The notes under the pieces: model-generated | Databases searched by the model: none | Seen by the model: the letters and a program-made list of their open reading frames with translations, nothing else | Told to the model about the DNA's origin: nothing | Assembly (NCBI GenBank): GCA_051251725.1 | Contig: JBPOFN010000012.1 | Span: 49,264 to 113,263, forward strand | Length of the DNA: 64,000 nt | Origin: JALZUE01 sp051251725 | GTDB taxonomy: Bacteria > Pseudomonadota > Gammaproteobacteria > Enterobacterales > Alteromonadaceae | Reading direction: 5' to 3' | Program-made: the position numbers and the translations under genes | Part shown: positions 8,690 through 17,908 of the stretch, one piece after another | Numbering within the stretch: the stretch's first letter is position 1 | Layout: every line of letters begins with the position of its first letter

Positions 8690-10314
8690 GCATTAACCTT
8701 TTCACGATTGAGCCAAATAATCGGTATTAAACCGAATAATACAATTAAAATGGCCCCCAAGGCACCATGCTCTAACATTTCATCAGAAATTAATTGATAT
8801 ACCTGTGTACTGAGGGTTTCATAATTAAACGGACGTAATAACAACACCGCAGGTAATTCTTTCATTGCTTCAACAAACACCAACAACCAAGCGACAAACA
8901 TTGACGATTGCAAAAGCTTGCGATGAACTTGCCATAACGTTTTACTACGCGTTACGCCTAAACTTGCGGCGGCTTTATCTAAGCTCACCGGTATTTGTTT
9001 TAAACCGGCCGTAATCGTGCCATTGGCTATGGCGGCAAAGCGAACAACAAAAGCAAATATGATCGCAAAGATAGTGCCTGATAAGATTAAACCTGGCGGC
9101 TGATAACCGAATGCTTTAGCAAGGTCATTTATCCAATGATCAAGTGGCGAAAAGGTCGCCATCATCGCCATAGCAAGGACAGTACCTGGAATAGCATAAC
9201 CTAACCCCGATAAACGCAGTGGCCAGCTAGCTAACTTATTGTCATTAAAGCGTTGATAAAAACTAAACAACAACGCAAATATCAGCGTTATGGTCGCGGC
9301 ATAAAGACTTAATACTATGCTATTACTCGCATTGTCTAATAACGCCGTTATTTGCTCAGCAGAGCTATAGACTATCGCCATATCAATTAATAACGCCAAC
9401 GGCAGTAAAAAACCGGCAAAAACTAACAGCCAACAAAAGCCAGAGGCTAATGTTTTACTCCACCACGCGAGCGGAATTTCATTTTTTTGTTGATTAGGGT
9501 TATTAGATTGATGCTGCATACCTTGGCGACTTTTTTGCTCTAACACCACGACCACAAAAACGAAGAATAATAAAATACTCGCTAATGCATTCGCGGCGGC
9601 TAAATCACCATAACCTAACCAAGTATCATAGACCGCAGTGGTTAAGGTATTAACAGCAAAGTATTGCACAGTGGCAAAATCAGCTAAGGTTTCCATCAAG
9701 ACCAAACTCGCGGCCACGGCAATAGCCGGACGCGCAAGCGGCAAGGCAATTTTTAACAGGGTTTGTTTTGGCGATAAACCTAAGGTTCGACCCGCGCGTA
9801 ATAGCTGTTGGTCTTGTTGCTCAAAAGCCGTTCTCGCCAGCATATAAACATAAGGATATAAAACTAACGCGATCACAACACCCGCGCCAGTTAAGGTGCG
9901 AATATCAAAAAACCAATAATCACTCGGTGATTGCCACTCAAACCATAAGCGCAAGGCTCTTTGTATCGGACCGGCGTAATCAAATAAATCGGTATATAAA
10001 TAAGCGACTAAATACGCAGGCATGGCTAAGGGTAATAACAATAACCAGCGTAATGCTTGTTTACCATAAAGAGGGAAGTAACTAACAAATAAAGCACTAG
10101 GAATACCGAAGCATAGCGATAATACAACCACTAGCAGCCCAAGGGCGACGGTATTAAATAAATAATCAGGTAAAACAGTTTGCCACAGATGGCTAAATAA
10201 GGAAGTTGGCGCAGAGATGCCCGCCAACAACATCACGACAACCGGTATTAATAAAGCTAATGCAATTAGCCAGATTAATGCCGGTTTAGAAAAGTGAGAT
10301 AGCTTTTTGATCAC
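8686..10314 (-). CDS. fbpB: Ferric iron ABC transporter, permease
   Basis: This 542-residue protein has two fused binding-protein-dependent permease halves with about 12 membrane segments, the usual FbpB architecture. Each half carries an EAA-type coupling loop: RTLGLSPKQTLLKIALPLARPA in the first and AAASLGVTRSKTLWQVHRKLL in the second. It starts with GTG overlapping the fbpA stop (GTGA), and its own stop overlaps the fbpC GTG the same way. It would form the inner-membrane channel for iron delivered by FbpA. Confidence 0.9.
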   Translation of the reverse strand: MIKKLSHFSKPALIWLIALALLIPVVVMLLAGISAPTSLFSHLWQTVLPDYLFNTVALGLLVVVLSLCFGIPSALFVSYFPLYGKQALRWLLLLPLAMPAYLVAYLYTDLFDYAGPIQRALRLWFEWQSPSDYWFFDIRTLTGAGVVIALVLYPYVYMLARTAFEQQDQQLLRAGRTLGLSPKQTLLKIALPLARPAIAVAASLVLMETLADFATVQYFAVNTLTTAVYDTWLGYGDLAAANALASILLFFVFVVVVLEQKSRQGMQHQSNNPNQQKNEIPLAWWSKTLASGFCWLLVFAGFLLPLALLIDMAIVYSSAEQITALLDNASNSIVLSLYAATITLIFALLFSFYQRFNDNKLASWPLRLSGLGYAIPGTVLAMAMMATFSPLDHWINDLAKAFGYQPPGLILSGTIFAIIFAFVVRFAAIANGTITAGLKQIPVSLDKAAASLGVTRSKTLWQVHRKLLQSSMFVAWLLVFVEAMKELPAVLLLRPFNYETLSTQVYQLISDEMLEHGALGAILIVLFGLIPIIWLNREKVNA

Positions 10315-11306
10315 AGATCAAATTTGGCTTTATCCAACAATGATAAAGCGATTTTTTGATTTTTTGCGATCGTTGCCAATGATAAGTCGTCTGCTTTAAA
10401 TGTGCCCCAAGAGCCAACTAAGTCAGAAACCTTAACGCCTTTACGAACTGGATATTCCATATTCACTTCAGCATACATATGCTGAGCTTTTTCAGATACT
10501 AAGAACTCCATTAACGCTAAAGCATTCGCTTTGTTCGGAGCATACTTTGCCATGGCAACTCCTGAGATATTAATGTGTGCGCCGCGACCATCTTGGTTTG
10601 GAAAAACAATATTAACGGCATCAGCCCATACTTTTTGGTTTTCATCTTTCAACATATTGCCAAAGTAGTAGCTATTACCTAAAGATACATCACACAGCTT
10701 TTGATGGATCGCTTGTACTTGTCCGCGATCGCTGCCTTGTGGTTTACGGGCTAAGTTTTTCTTAACCGCTTGTAACCAGGTTAAGGTTTCAGCTTCCCCA
10801 TGATGCGCAATCATTGATGACACCAGGGCAACATTGTAAGGATGTTTACCGCTACGAGTACAAATTTTACCGGCAAATTTAGGGTCAGCTAAATCTTCAT
10901 AGCTAAGCTCGACATTACCCAATCTTTTCGAGGCATAAATATTTCTAACACGGGTAGTTAAAGCAAACCAAGTGTCATCTTCAGCACGGAGATTGGCAGG
11001 AACAGCCGATTTTAATGTGGCAGAGTCAACCGCTTGCACCAATTTTTTATCTTGTAATTCAACCATGCGGCTAATATCAGTGGTTAATAAAATATCAGCT
11101 GGGCTATATTCACCTTCCCTTGCTAAGCGCTCTGCCATGCCTTTTTTAGCAAAAACCACATTAACTTTAATGCCCGTTTTGTTAGTAAACTCATTAAACA
11201 TTGGCTCAACAAGAAACGGTTGACGATAAGAATAAACATTCACTTCATCTGCCGCTTGAGCAAATAAAGGTACTAAAACCAATAAGGAAATTAATTTTTT
11301 AAACAT
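10311..11306 (-). CDS. fbpA: Ferric iron ABC transporter, periplasmic binding protein
   Basis: This is an extracellular solute-binding protein of the FbpA/FutA type, 331 residues with a signal peptide (about 1-19, cleaved after AQA). The motif NSYYFGN contains the tandem tyrosines Tyr213-Tyr214, which coordinate Fe(III) in FbpA-family proteins; an early Tyr lies in NVYSYRQPF. First gene of a three-gene iron operon. A Fur-like site and a TTGACA promoter lie within 110 bp upstream, so iron repression is likely. Confidence 0.9.
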   Translation of the reverse strand: MFKKLISLLVLVPLFAQAADEVNVYSYRQPFLVEPMFNEFTNKTGIKVNVVFAKKGMAERLAREGEYSPADILLTTDISRMVELQDKKLVQAVDSATLKSAVPANLRAEDDTWFALTTRVRNIYASKRLGNVELSYEDLADPKFAGKICTRSGKHPYNVALVSSMIAHHGEAETLTWLQAVKKNLARKPQGSDRGQVQAIHQKLCDVSLGNSYYFGNMLKDENQKVWADAVNIVFPNQDGRGAHINISGVAMAKYAPNKANALALMEFLVSEKAQHMYAEVNMEYPVRKGVKVSDLVGSWGTFKADDLSLATIAKNQKIALSLLDKAKFDL

Positions 11307-11359
11307 AATAGCCCTTTGAGTGAATAGATCACAAAAATGAAAATAGATAGTTGCCGTGC

Positions 11360-11388
11360 AGCGTAAATAAGTTGCAATAAACTGTCAA
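11360..11388 (-). promoter_or_regulatory. Promoter of the fbpABC operon
   Basis: On the minus strand, a perfect -35 TTGACA (11383-11388), a 17-bp spacer and a -10 TACGCT (11360-11365) lie about 55 bp before the fbpA ATG. The -10 matches the consensus at its key first two and last positions. Confidence 0.5.
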
Positions 11389-11394
11389 GGTTTT

Positions 11395-11412
11395 TGCGAA
11401 TAATTCTCATTT
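11395..11412 (-). promoter_or_regulatory. Probable Fur box upstream of fbpA
   Basis: The minus strand reads AAATGAGAATTATTCGCA. It resembles the classical Fur half-site arrangement (AATGAGAATTATT) found before many iron-uptake genes. It lies just upstream of the predicted -35 of the iron transporter operon. Family knowledge supports Fur; occupancy is inference. Confidence 0.6.
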
Positions 11413-11454
11413 AAATTTACACGAGTTTAGCTTATAAAAAATAACGGCGATAAA

Positions 11455-12339
11455 TCAGCCAAAAATACCGAGACTTCCAGTTACCACCAACCAAAAAGCA
11501 AAGAATACTTTTAAGCGCCGAGCTGACAAATGAGTCACTAATGTTTTCGCTATCACGCCACCTAAAATAGCGCCCGGACCAGCAAATAAAACCACTTGCC
11601 AATAAACATTAAATTCTACTAAGGTATGCTGCCAAATCGCTGACCAAACGGTGACCGCAGAAACAACCACCGCTGCAGCGACCGCCATAGTGACATCAAA
11701 ACGTCTGATAATTAAATAAATGGCCAACAGCTCACCAACACCAACCGAAAGCCATGCGGTGACTACGCCGCCAGAAAAACCAATCAGTAAAAACGCTAAC
11801 CAATCAACAACTAATATTTTGCTCCGTTCACGTTGCGGCTTAACCCAAACCACCATAACAATAATTGCAGCGCCCAAAATGAGTGAGAACCAGCTAAAAG
11901 AGTGTGATAAAGAGGTACCGGCTTGTAAATTTTTGCCATAAACAAACCAGATCCCTAATATCGAAGTAACACTAGTGATGGCAATAATGCGTTTAAAGCC
12001 TTGCCATAAAATTAGATCTGTTTTTTGTTGGCGATAATGAAACCACCAGGTCAAGGCGCCAGAAGTCATACCAAAACATTGAATGGCGATACTGGTGCCA
12101 ATAGCTTGCTGCTCAGTAAACTCTAATTGATTGAAAAAAGGAATAAAAATAACGCCGCCACCAGCACCGGTGGCATTGGCAAAAGTCGCGCCTGCCATGC
12201 CAAGAAAGCAAAACACCATATATTCCAACATATTAGCTAATGCCATTGGCGCAAAAGTTAACATCATTAGCCAAGTGCCAATAAAGATAATTAAAAACCT
12301 TGGATTTGATAACCGCATAGGGTTTAACGCTGTTGTCAT
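11455..12339 (-). CDS. TSUP (TauE/SafE) family inner-membrane exporter
   Basis: A 294-residue polytopic protein with about eight hydrophobic segments in two repeated halves. Characteristic glycine-rich stretches are GATGAGGGVIFIPFF near the N-terminus and GFSGGVVTAWLSVGVGELLA in the second half. TSUP proteins export sulfite or sulfoacetate, or move small organic acids; the substrate cannot be read from sequence. It stands alone between fbpA and the YcxB-like gene, all on the minus strand. Confidence 0.82.
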   Translation of the reverse strand: MTTALNPMRLSNPRFLIIFIGTWLMMLTFAPMALANMLEYMVFCFLGMAGATFANATGAGGGVIFIPFFNQLEFTEQQAIGTSIAIQCFGMTSGALTWWFHYRQQKTDLILWQGFKRIIAITSVTSILGIWFVYGKNLQAGTSLSHSFSWFSLILGAAIIVMVVWVKPQRERSKILVVDWLAFLLIGFSGGVVTAWLSVGVGELLAIYLIIRRFDVTMAVAAAVVVSAVTVWSAIWQHTLVEFNVYWQVVLFAGPGAILGGVIAKTLVTHLSARRLKVFFAFWLVVTGSLGIFG

Positions 12340-12365
12340 AATTTAGCTTGTCTTTTCACTAGCGC

Positions 12366-12842
12366 TCAGCTGAGCTTGACCTTTTGCTTAATAAACGTAA
12401 TCGCCTCAGCCGGTAAACAACTTAAACTTAAATAACTGCGCCCTTGTTGATGATGAAGAATCAAGCCAGACGAGGTTTCAGTTAATTGGCTAATTTCAGG
12501 CCAACTTAGCTCTAAATTCATTTGTACCGAGCGCGTGACAAAACCTTTCTCATCAATGGTAATTTCCACTTTGGTATTAGCAGAACGTGATAATAACTGC
12601 CGCCAAACCCACCAGGTTTTGGCGAAATAGACACTTAAGGCTTCAACAACACCTAAACCCAAAATAAATAAAGATAAGGTTGGATACTGAGCAGCAAAAT
12701 AAGCGGCAAAAATACTGAGCAAGATCAAAGCAATCGACTTTTTGTAAGGACTAAGCCCTTTTTTTACCTTGGCAGTTTGTTCATAACATTCGATAAAGTG
12801 GGCTTTATCGAGCATAAAACTTGATGAATAAGACAATGACAT
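12366..12842 (-). CDS. YcxB-like membrane protein
   Basis: A 158-residue protein with a polar N-terminus, two adjacent membrane segments (about 35-52 and 54-73) and a C-terminal cytoplasmic beta-rich domain. The order (two TMs, then a short domain with WPEISQLTETSSGLILHHQ) matches the YcxB-like/YcxB C-terminal family, whose role is unknown. It lies 26 bp upstream of the TSUP gene, so they may be co-transcribed. Confidence 0.7.
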   Translation of the reverse strand: MSLSYSSSFMLDKAHFIECYEQTAKVKKGLSPYKKSIALILLSIFAAYFAAQYPTLSLFILGLGVVEALSVYFAKTWWVWRQLLSRSANTKVEITIDEKGFVTRSVQMNLELSWPEISQLTETSSGLILHHQQGRSYLSLSCLPAEAITFIKQKVKLS

Positions 12843-12905
12843 AATACTTAAAAAAATTTTTCACTAGTTTAACCATAAGTATTAAAACTTGGTAGTAAGA
12901 TATTA

Positions 12906-13060
12906 AGGTCTGTTGATCTTTTTTATAATTTGAACTGAGAGAGAAATTGTCTTAGGTAAGGCAGAAATAACGAGATTTAACGGACTAAACCACACTCATT
13001 CTGCTTTGTTAATGAATAAAACAGCCTACAGCTCAAAATAATACCAAGGTCAACAGACCC
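12906..13060. mobile_element. Candidate MITE, 155 bp
   Basis: Imperfect terminal inverted repeats of about 30 bp bound a non-coding 155-bp segment. The left end reads GGTCTGTTGATCTT and the right end, reverse-complemented, GGTCTGTTGACCTT; similarity continues into ATTTTGA-CTG. TA flanks both ends (12904-12905 and 13061-13062), as expected of a TA-target duplication in IS630/Tc1- or IS5-type elements. No transposase is encoded here. The parent family is not identified. Confidence 0.55.
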
Positions 13061-13102
13061 TAAGACAATCAATAAACATAACTTGAACTCGGGATAACAT
13101 AA

Positions 13103-13127
13103 TAAAAAAGCACCCTAAGGTGCTTTT
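13103..13127 (-). terminator. Rho-independent terminator
   Basis: A perfect 9-bp stem AAAAGCACC/GGTGCTTTT with a 3-4 base loop. On the minus strand it is followed by TTTTTTATT, which makes it a good terminator for the gene starting at 13806, about 120 bp beyond its stop. Confidence 0.7.
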
Positions 13128-13248
13128 GCTGTCAATCCATACTAGCACGGATCACGCGGTTCATTGATAAAGGATAAAAGCTCACTTTTGGCCTATTTTG
13201 TCAATCACCTCACTATAATATCCTAACTACCCCATAACCAAGCTATCA

Positions 13249-13806
13249 CTAAGGCATAGATTTAACAAAGCGTCTGAACAAATCTTGGCTTTTTACAAAC
13301 CACCTTGGCGCTGCTTCACCCGTGCCGGCATCTAGTAAATGTGGGTGAGCACCAACAACTGTCGCTAGTTGCTGCTCTTGTTGGGGTTCAATATCAATAA
13401 ACAATAAATGTTTACCTTTTTGTAACACTCCTTTAAATTTTTCAAAGTGAATGTTATTCGATTGAATACCGATTAAACCGCCTTCCCAAGTACAGAAACC
13501 TAACACAATAATGGCTAAGAAAATAAAGGGTAACCAGCCCGTTGAAGACTGTGTCCAACCCGACATAAAAGCAATCAGTAAGGTTAATGCTGCGGCAAAC
13601 ACACCAACCACAGCGCCAATTTCGGTTGAGTGAACAATATCTTTTTTAAGAATTGATTCAACTTGCGATAATTGGTGCTCAGTTACTGCTGCTTCTTGCT
13701 CACTGAGTAAGTGTATTTGCGATTGAGAAAAGCCTTGTTGCTCAAGTTCACGTTCAATATCGACAAGCTCAGTTAAGTTTTCGCTAATAAAAAAATGTCT
13801 GATCAT
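13249..13806 (-). CDS. Two-TM conserved hypothetical protein
   Basis: I do not recognise a characterised family. The 185 residues start with an ACT/GSP17M-like segment (RHFFISENLTELVDIERELEQQGF), followed by two membrane segments (about 63-82 and 89-108). A short cytoplasmic C-terminal domain follows (HLLFIDIEPQQEQQLATVV). A strong ribosome-binding site (GGAGT) precedes the ATG. Similar arrangements occur in stress-related 'general stress protein 17M' relatives, but that link is only suggestive. Monocistronic, ending at the terminator near 13115. Confidence 0.6.
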   Translation of the reverse strand: MIRHFFISENLTELVDIERELEQQGFSQSQIHLLSEQEAAVTEHQLSQVESILKKDIVHSTEIGAVVGVFAAALTLLIAFMSGWTQSSTGWLPFIFLAIIVLGFCTWEGGLIGIQSNNIHFEKFKGVLQKGKHLLFIDIEPQQEQQLATVVGAHPHLLDAGTGEAAPRWFVKSQDLFRRFVKSMP

Positions 13807-13950
13807 AATGTACTCCTTATATAAGAAGACCTAATGACTAAAATTTAATTTCATCGGTACTAGGCATTATTACGTAAAATCTTTGCTAACATTTTGTTCG
13901 CTATTGCGAGTATAGACTAGCTTTTTTAAACTTACCTATCCTGACAGCGA

Positions 13951-16900
13951 TTAAATTAACTTGGCTTTAAAACAGGTAAAACGAATATAAAACAGCGCGA
14001 TTAATAAAAGTCCAAAAGTTCCGCCAGAGCTACTTGAATTGCTTGAATTATTGCCAGTTGAGTTGTTGCCCACAGGTTCAGCTATTACCGCTTTTATCGC
14101 TAAAGTACCGATATTATAACGGACAGACTCGGCCTCAAAATCAACGGTGTAATTAACATTAAAGTTAGTGGTCGGTAACTCTTCGCTAGTCGAAAAAGTA
14201 GCGGTAAAAATAAACGGTTCACTTGCTACTGGCTGAACAATTTGCCACGTTATTTTATTATCAGCGACAACACCGGCAAGCATATCTTCAACCACAGTTG
14301 AGTCTTTAGGTAAAGCGAGGACAATTTGATAATTTTTTGCGGTTGTTGAGGTATTCGCATCGAGTGAAAAATTAACACTAAAGTTGTCACCAGCAACAAT
14401 ATTATTCTTATCTAGTGTGACATTACCTAAGGCATTACTACGAGAAAACTTAAAAGGGATAATACCAATATCACCTTTGCTCGTTTTAGTGGTTCCCACT
14501 TCAAAGACACTTAAATAATCTTGGCCTTTCACTAGCGGCGGAAACCAATTTAAGGTTAAATCAATATCAGCATTAGACGCCGCTACTTCATCATAAATTA
14601 CCGAAAGGTTTTCACTCCCTTGGGTGACTACCGCCCACTCAAATTGCACTTCATCGGTAATATTGTTGTTTGCTGCAGAATTACCATAATTGTGTATGGC
14701 GATAAAATAGTTGCCGCTCGCGGGATTAGCTATCTGGCAAATTTCCAATGCTGTTATGCTCGCCGATTGACAGGCAAGACTATTCATTTCAGCAGCGTTA
14801 GGCCGGCCATCGCCGTTATTATCACGGCCAATATATAAATCTAAATCAGGCGAGTCTGTTTGGGTAATTTCGACCGCCAAATATTTGCTATTACTTGGTA
14901 TGGTAATTGAGCGCGAATAATAAAAGTTAGCATCATTAATCACATTGTTAGGCCAATCGGCATTATCAATACCATCACGAGGAATAAAAACCGTCTGCTG
15001 ATTCAGCGGCGATAACGAGTGCACTTGTACCAATAAATCGTCAGTAGCTATCGATTTTATGCCATTAACTTGAATGCTGCCTTGATCAGTATCCGCGACA
15101 ATATTTATCTCGCTGGGAAAACTGCCGGGAATAAAAGAAGCAACGACAGGTAAAGTGGCACCTGCAATATTGTTGTTATTCGGCGTCAATACCACACGCG
15201 CTAAGCCGTAATCATCGCTAAAACCTGACGTAATATCAGCAGTAAAAGTTAAGGTAATTTCTTCGCCTTGTTCCAGTTCAAAATTAGCCGGTGTGATAGC
15301 TATGTTAATATTGTCGGAAATAGCAGTAAAACTGCTACTCCAACTCGCATTATCTGTGGCAATAAAACGCCGCTGCCACTGGCAACTAAGCTGACAGTTT
15401 TCATTCACTAATGCCGGTAAGTTAAGTGTTGCTGGCACACCGTTTTCAAGAGTATCTGCATCCTCATATTCAGCCGTTGTAACATCAAGTAATAAACCAC
15501 TACGAATCGCATTATCAATGCGAATACTACCGGCGCCGGCATCTAAAAAAGTGGCGGGGATATTTTCTTCATTTTGAACTTTTTTAACACTAAACGAAGC
15601 TGTTAACATTAAGGCTGATTGCGCTTGTGCCGGAGTCCAATCAGGATGGATAGCATGAATTAATGCTAACGCACCTGCGACACTAGGGCTTGCCATTGAT
15701 GTGCCTGCCTTAAAAATATAATCTGATTCCGTTTTTTTCGCCTCATTATAATGAGGTTGATAATTAGAATTGGCTGAGTATATTTCAACGCCAGGCGCGG
15801 CCACCGCTGGTAATAACCACTGTTTAATATTTGAATCTAAACCTCTGGCAGAGAAATCATCAACGACATCAGCCAATAATTCATTATTTACCATCACACT
15901 GGCAGCAATATTTACGTGGTGATTATTACCTGAATCAAGCCACTGCATCAGGTGTTGGCCGTCACTATTATTTAAGTGAATAGCAGGTAAAACATGATGA
16001 TCAGCAACAATGTTATCAGTGCTGGCATTATTCGGATCATTAATTAACACCATACCAATCGCATTACCGGCTAAAACATTACTGCCTTTTTCAACTCGAG
16101 CAATGGTATTGCGAATACAAACCACGATTTTTCCTGAAAAGGTACCGGCACTAAACGGGTTTAAACAATCTTCGTCGCCAAAATCGCCCGCAAATACTAT
16201 TGGGCCAGACACTTGGCTGGTGATCCCCGCCCCCGTTAACGATGACAGAGTGGTATTGCCACCACTAAAGCTGATGCTGACACCGTCATAATCGCGGCCA
16301 TGATTAACCGCGGCGACAGATGTTAACCAAGGTGAATTAGCAGGTGATGATATGGTTGCCAATTCTGGGCCGTCATTGCCAGCAGAAACAGCAACATGAA
16401 TACCTGCGGCTCTCGCTGAAAGAAAGGCTAAAGCATCAATGCTACTCCACGGATCGGTATTGTCCCCTCCAACAGAATAGTTAATTACATCAACGCCATT
16501 GGCTATCGCATGCTCAACCGCAAGTGCGGTTAAATCAGGCCAGCACCCAAAGTCAGCAGCACACACTTGATAAGCAACAATATTAGCATGAGGCGCAACA
16601 CCACTTATCTCATCAAAACCGCGTTCACCGAGCTCACCTACGACATTATATACAGGCACGTTTTTTAAAATATTACCGGCGGCAATAGCAGCAACATGGG
16701 TGCCGTGGCCATCATGATCAATACCTACTTTATCGTCTCCGAGCGGAGTATATTCATCGGTAATTTCAGGATGAGACCAAATACCAATCAGCTTATTATT
16801 ACAGTAATGAGCAAATTCAGATTTAGCACATTCACCTAAAAACTGACCATTGCCTAAAGGATTAATATGAACATATCCGTCACCGCCTATTTCAGCAAAT

Positions 16901-17553
16901 GATGGATGAGATGGTGTTATTCCGCTGTCAAAAATAGCCACTACCACCCCCTCACCAAAACTCGATTGTGGACTTGCAAGCCCTTGCCAAACATTCGGGG
17001 CATTAATAAAACTCGGGCCACTATCGGTTAACAGTTTGCGTTTTTCTACTTTTACTATTTTTTTAATATTGTGATCTTGTTTTAATAAGCCAACTTGCTG
17101 CGCAGTTAAACGAGTGGTAAAACCATTAAGGGCATAATTATATTCATGCACTTTTTTTACTGGTTGTTTTAAGCGCGCTGAAAACTGTTCAAGCAACTTA
17201 TTTCTGTTGCTCTTTAGTTGTTTTATATAACGCTGACTATTAATCGAATGAACATTGAGGCGTGTTTTATTTTTTCTAAATGATTGTTTATTTGCTGATA
17301 AATTTTTAGCTGTATCATTTATATTGTAGTTGGCTGTCGCTAAAGGCTGCTCCTGCAGAATAACCATATAGAGATCATCAACATTTCTGCCTTTAAAAGA
17401 CCTTGTGGTAACAGACTGTGAAGATGGCGAACTTAATATGACCTTTTTATCCGCCAAACTTTCTTTGATCGCAAAAGCGTTAGTGCTAACAACGGCAAAT
17501 AAAATAATGAGACTGGAAAAGGCAATCGCTTTAATTTTTAATTGGTAAAACAT
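13951..17553 (-). CDS. Secreted subtilisin-like serine protease (S8) with GlyGly-CTERM-like tail
   Basis: A 1200-residue extracellular protease. A signal peptide (about 1-28) precedes an I9-type propeptide (about 58-172). The S8 catalytic domain has Asp209 (IFDSG), His283 (GHGTH), oxyanion Asn393 (SAGNDGP) and Ser619 (GTSMASP). A PA-type insertion lies at about 440-560, between Asn and Ser. The C-terminal half holds a fibronectin/PPC-like beta-sandwich region. The end has an Asn/Ser-rich linker, GG, a hydrophobic helix and a basic tail, resembling GlyGly-CTERM sorting signals processed by rhombosortase. It likely digests environmental protein. It is a single gene. Confidence 0.92.
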   Translation of the reverse strand: MFYQLKIKAIAFSSLIILFAVVSTNAFAIKESLADKKVILSSPSSQSVTTRSFKGRNVDDLYMVILQEQPLATANYNINDTAKNLSANKQSFRKNKTRLNVHSINSQRYIKQLKSNRNKLLEQFSARLKQPVKKVHEYNYALNGFTTRLTAQQVGLLKQDHNIKKIVKVEKRKLLTDSGPSFINAPNVWQGLASPQSSFGEGVVVAIFDSGITPSHPSFAEIGGDGYVHINPLGNGQFLGECAKSEFAHYCNNKLIGIWSHPEITDEYTPLGDDKVGIDHDGHGTHVAAIAAGNILKNVPVYNVVGELGERGFDEISGVAPHANIVAYQVCAADFGCWPDLTALAVEHAIANGVDVINYSVGGDNTDPWSSIDALAFLSARAAGIHVAVSAGNDGPELATISSPANSPWLTSVAAVNHGRDYDGVSISFSGGNTTLSSLTGAGITSQVSGPIVFAGDFGDEDCLNPFSAGTFSGKIVVCIRNTIARVEKGSNVLAGNAIGMVLINDPNNASTDNIVADHHVLPAIHLNNSDGQHLMQWLDSGNNHHVNIAASVMVNNELLADVVDDFSARGLDSNIKQWLLPAVAAPGVEIYSANSNYQPHYNEAKKTESDYIFKAGTSMASPSVAGALALIHAIHPDWTPAQAQSALMLTASFSVKKVQNEENIPATFLDAGAGSIRIDNAIRSGLLLDVTTAEYEDADTLENGVPATLNLPALVNENCQLSCQWQRRFIATDNASWSSSFTAISDNINIAITPANFELEQGEEITLTFTADITSGFSDDYGLARVVLTPNNNNIAGATLPVVASFIPGSFPSEINIVADTDQGSIQVNGIKSIATDDLLVQVHSLSPLNQQTVFIPRDGIDNADWPNNVINDANFYYSRSITIPSNSKYLAVEITQTDSPDLDLYIGRDNNGDGRPNAAEMNSLACQSASITALEICQIANPASGNYFIAIHNYGNSAANNNITDEVQFEWAVVTQGSENLSVIYDEVAASNADIDLTLNWFPPLVKGQDYLSVFEVGTTKTSKGDIGIIPFKFSRSNALGNVTLDKNNIVAGDNFSVNFSLDANTSTTAKNYQIVLALPKDSTVVEDMLAGVVADNKITWQIVQPVASEPFIFTATFSTSEELPTTNFNVNYTVDFEAESVRYNIGTLAIKAVIAEPVGNNSTGNNSSNSSSSGGTFGLLLIALFYIRFTCFKAKLI

Positions 17554-17711
17554 TTAATCCCCTAAATTTCAAACGAGAACACCACAGGTTCAATACTACT
17601 AAACTTTCGCAAAAAGCACGTTACTAAATTTCACCGCTTCTGTTAGTTAATTATAGAACTAGATGAGTTTAGCTAGTTAAATTATCGACCTTCCCCGTAT
17701 ACGGCATAGTC

Positions 17712-17768
17712 TTAAATGATATAGCCTTAAACGATATAGCCACATACGATTTAGCCATATACGGTATA
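17712..17768. repeat. 15-bp tandem repeat (about 3.8 units)
   Basis: Units TTAAATGATATAGCC, TTAAACGATATAGCC and ACATACGATTTAGCC follow one another without gaps, then a partial ATATACGGTATA. They lie in the non-coding gap upstream of the protease gene. Function unknown. Confidence 0.7.
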
Positions 17769-17856
17769 AATGACCTAACAAGCCAGTAATTCATTTCACT
17801 TAGTATAACTGACAATACCAGCAAGAGCTTAAATCACTAACATCACCTACTGGCAA

Positions 17857-17882
17857 AAAAAAAGACCTAAGCGGTCTTTTTT
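17857..17882 (-). terminator. Rho-independent terminator of the MipA-like gene
   Basis: Stem AAAAAGACC/GGTCTTTTT with a 5-base loop, followed on the minus strand by an uninterrupted T run. It lies 27 bp after the stop of the MipA/OmpV gene. The symmetric A/T flanks could also work on the plus strand. Confidence 0.8.
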
Positions 17883-17908
17883 GGGCTGGTGTTTTCAGCG
17901 CAATAATA

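Larger units (their letters stand above)
17554..17908. other. Intergenic region with short tandem repeats and a terminator
   Basis: This 355-bp gap holds three exact-length 15-bp repeats at 17712-17756 and a terminator at 17857-17882, both listed separately. I see no convincing open reading frame or RNA gene in the rest. Confidence 0.5.
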
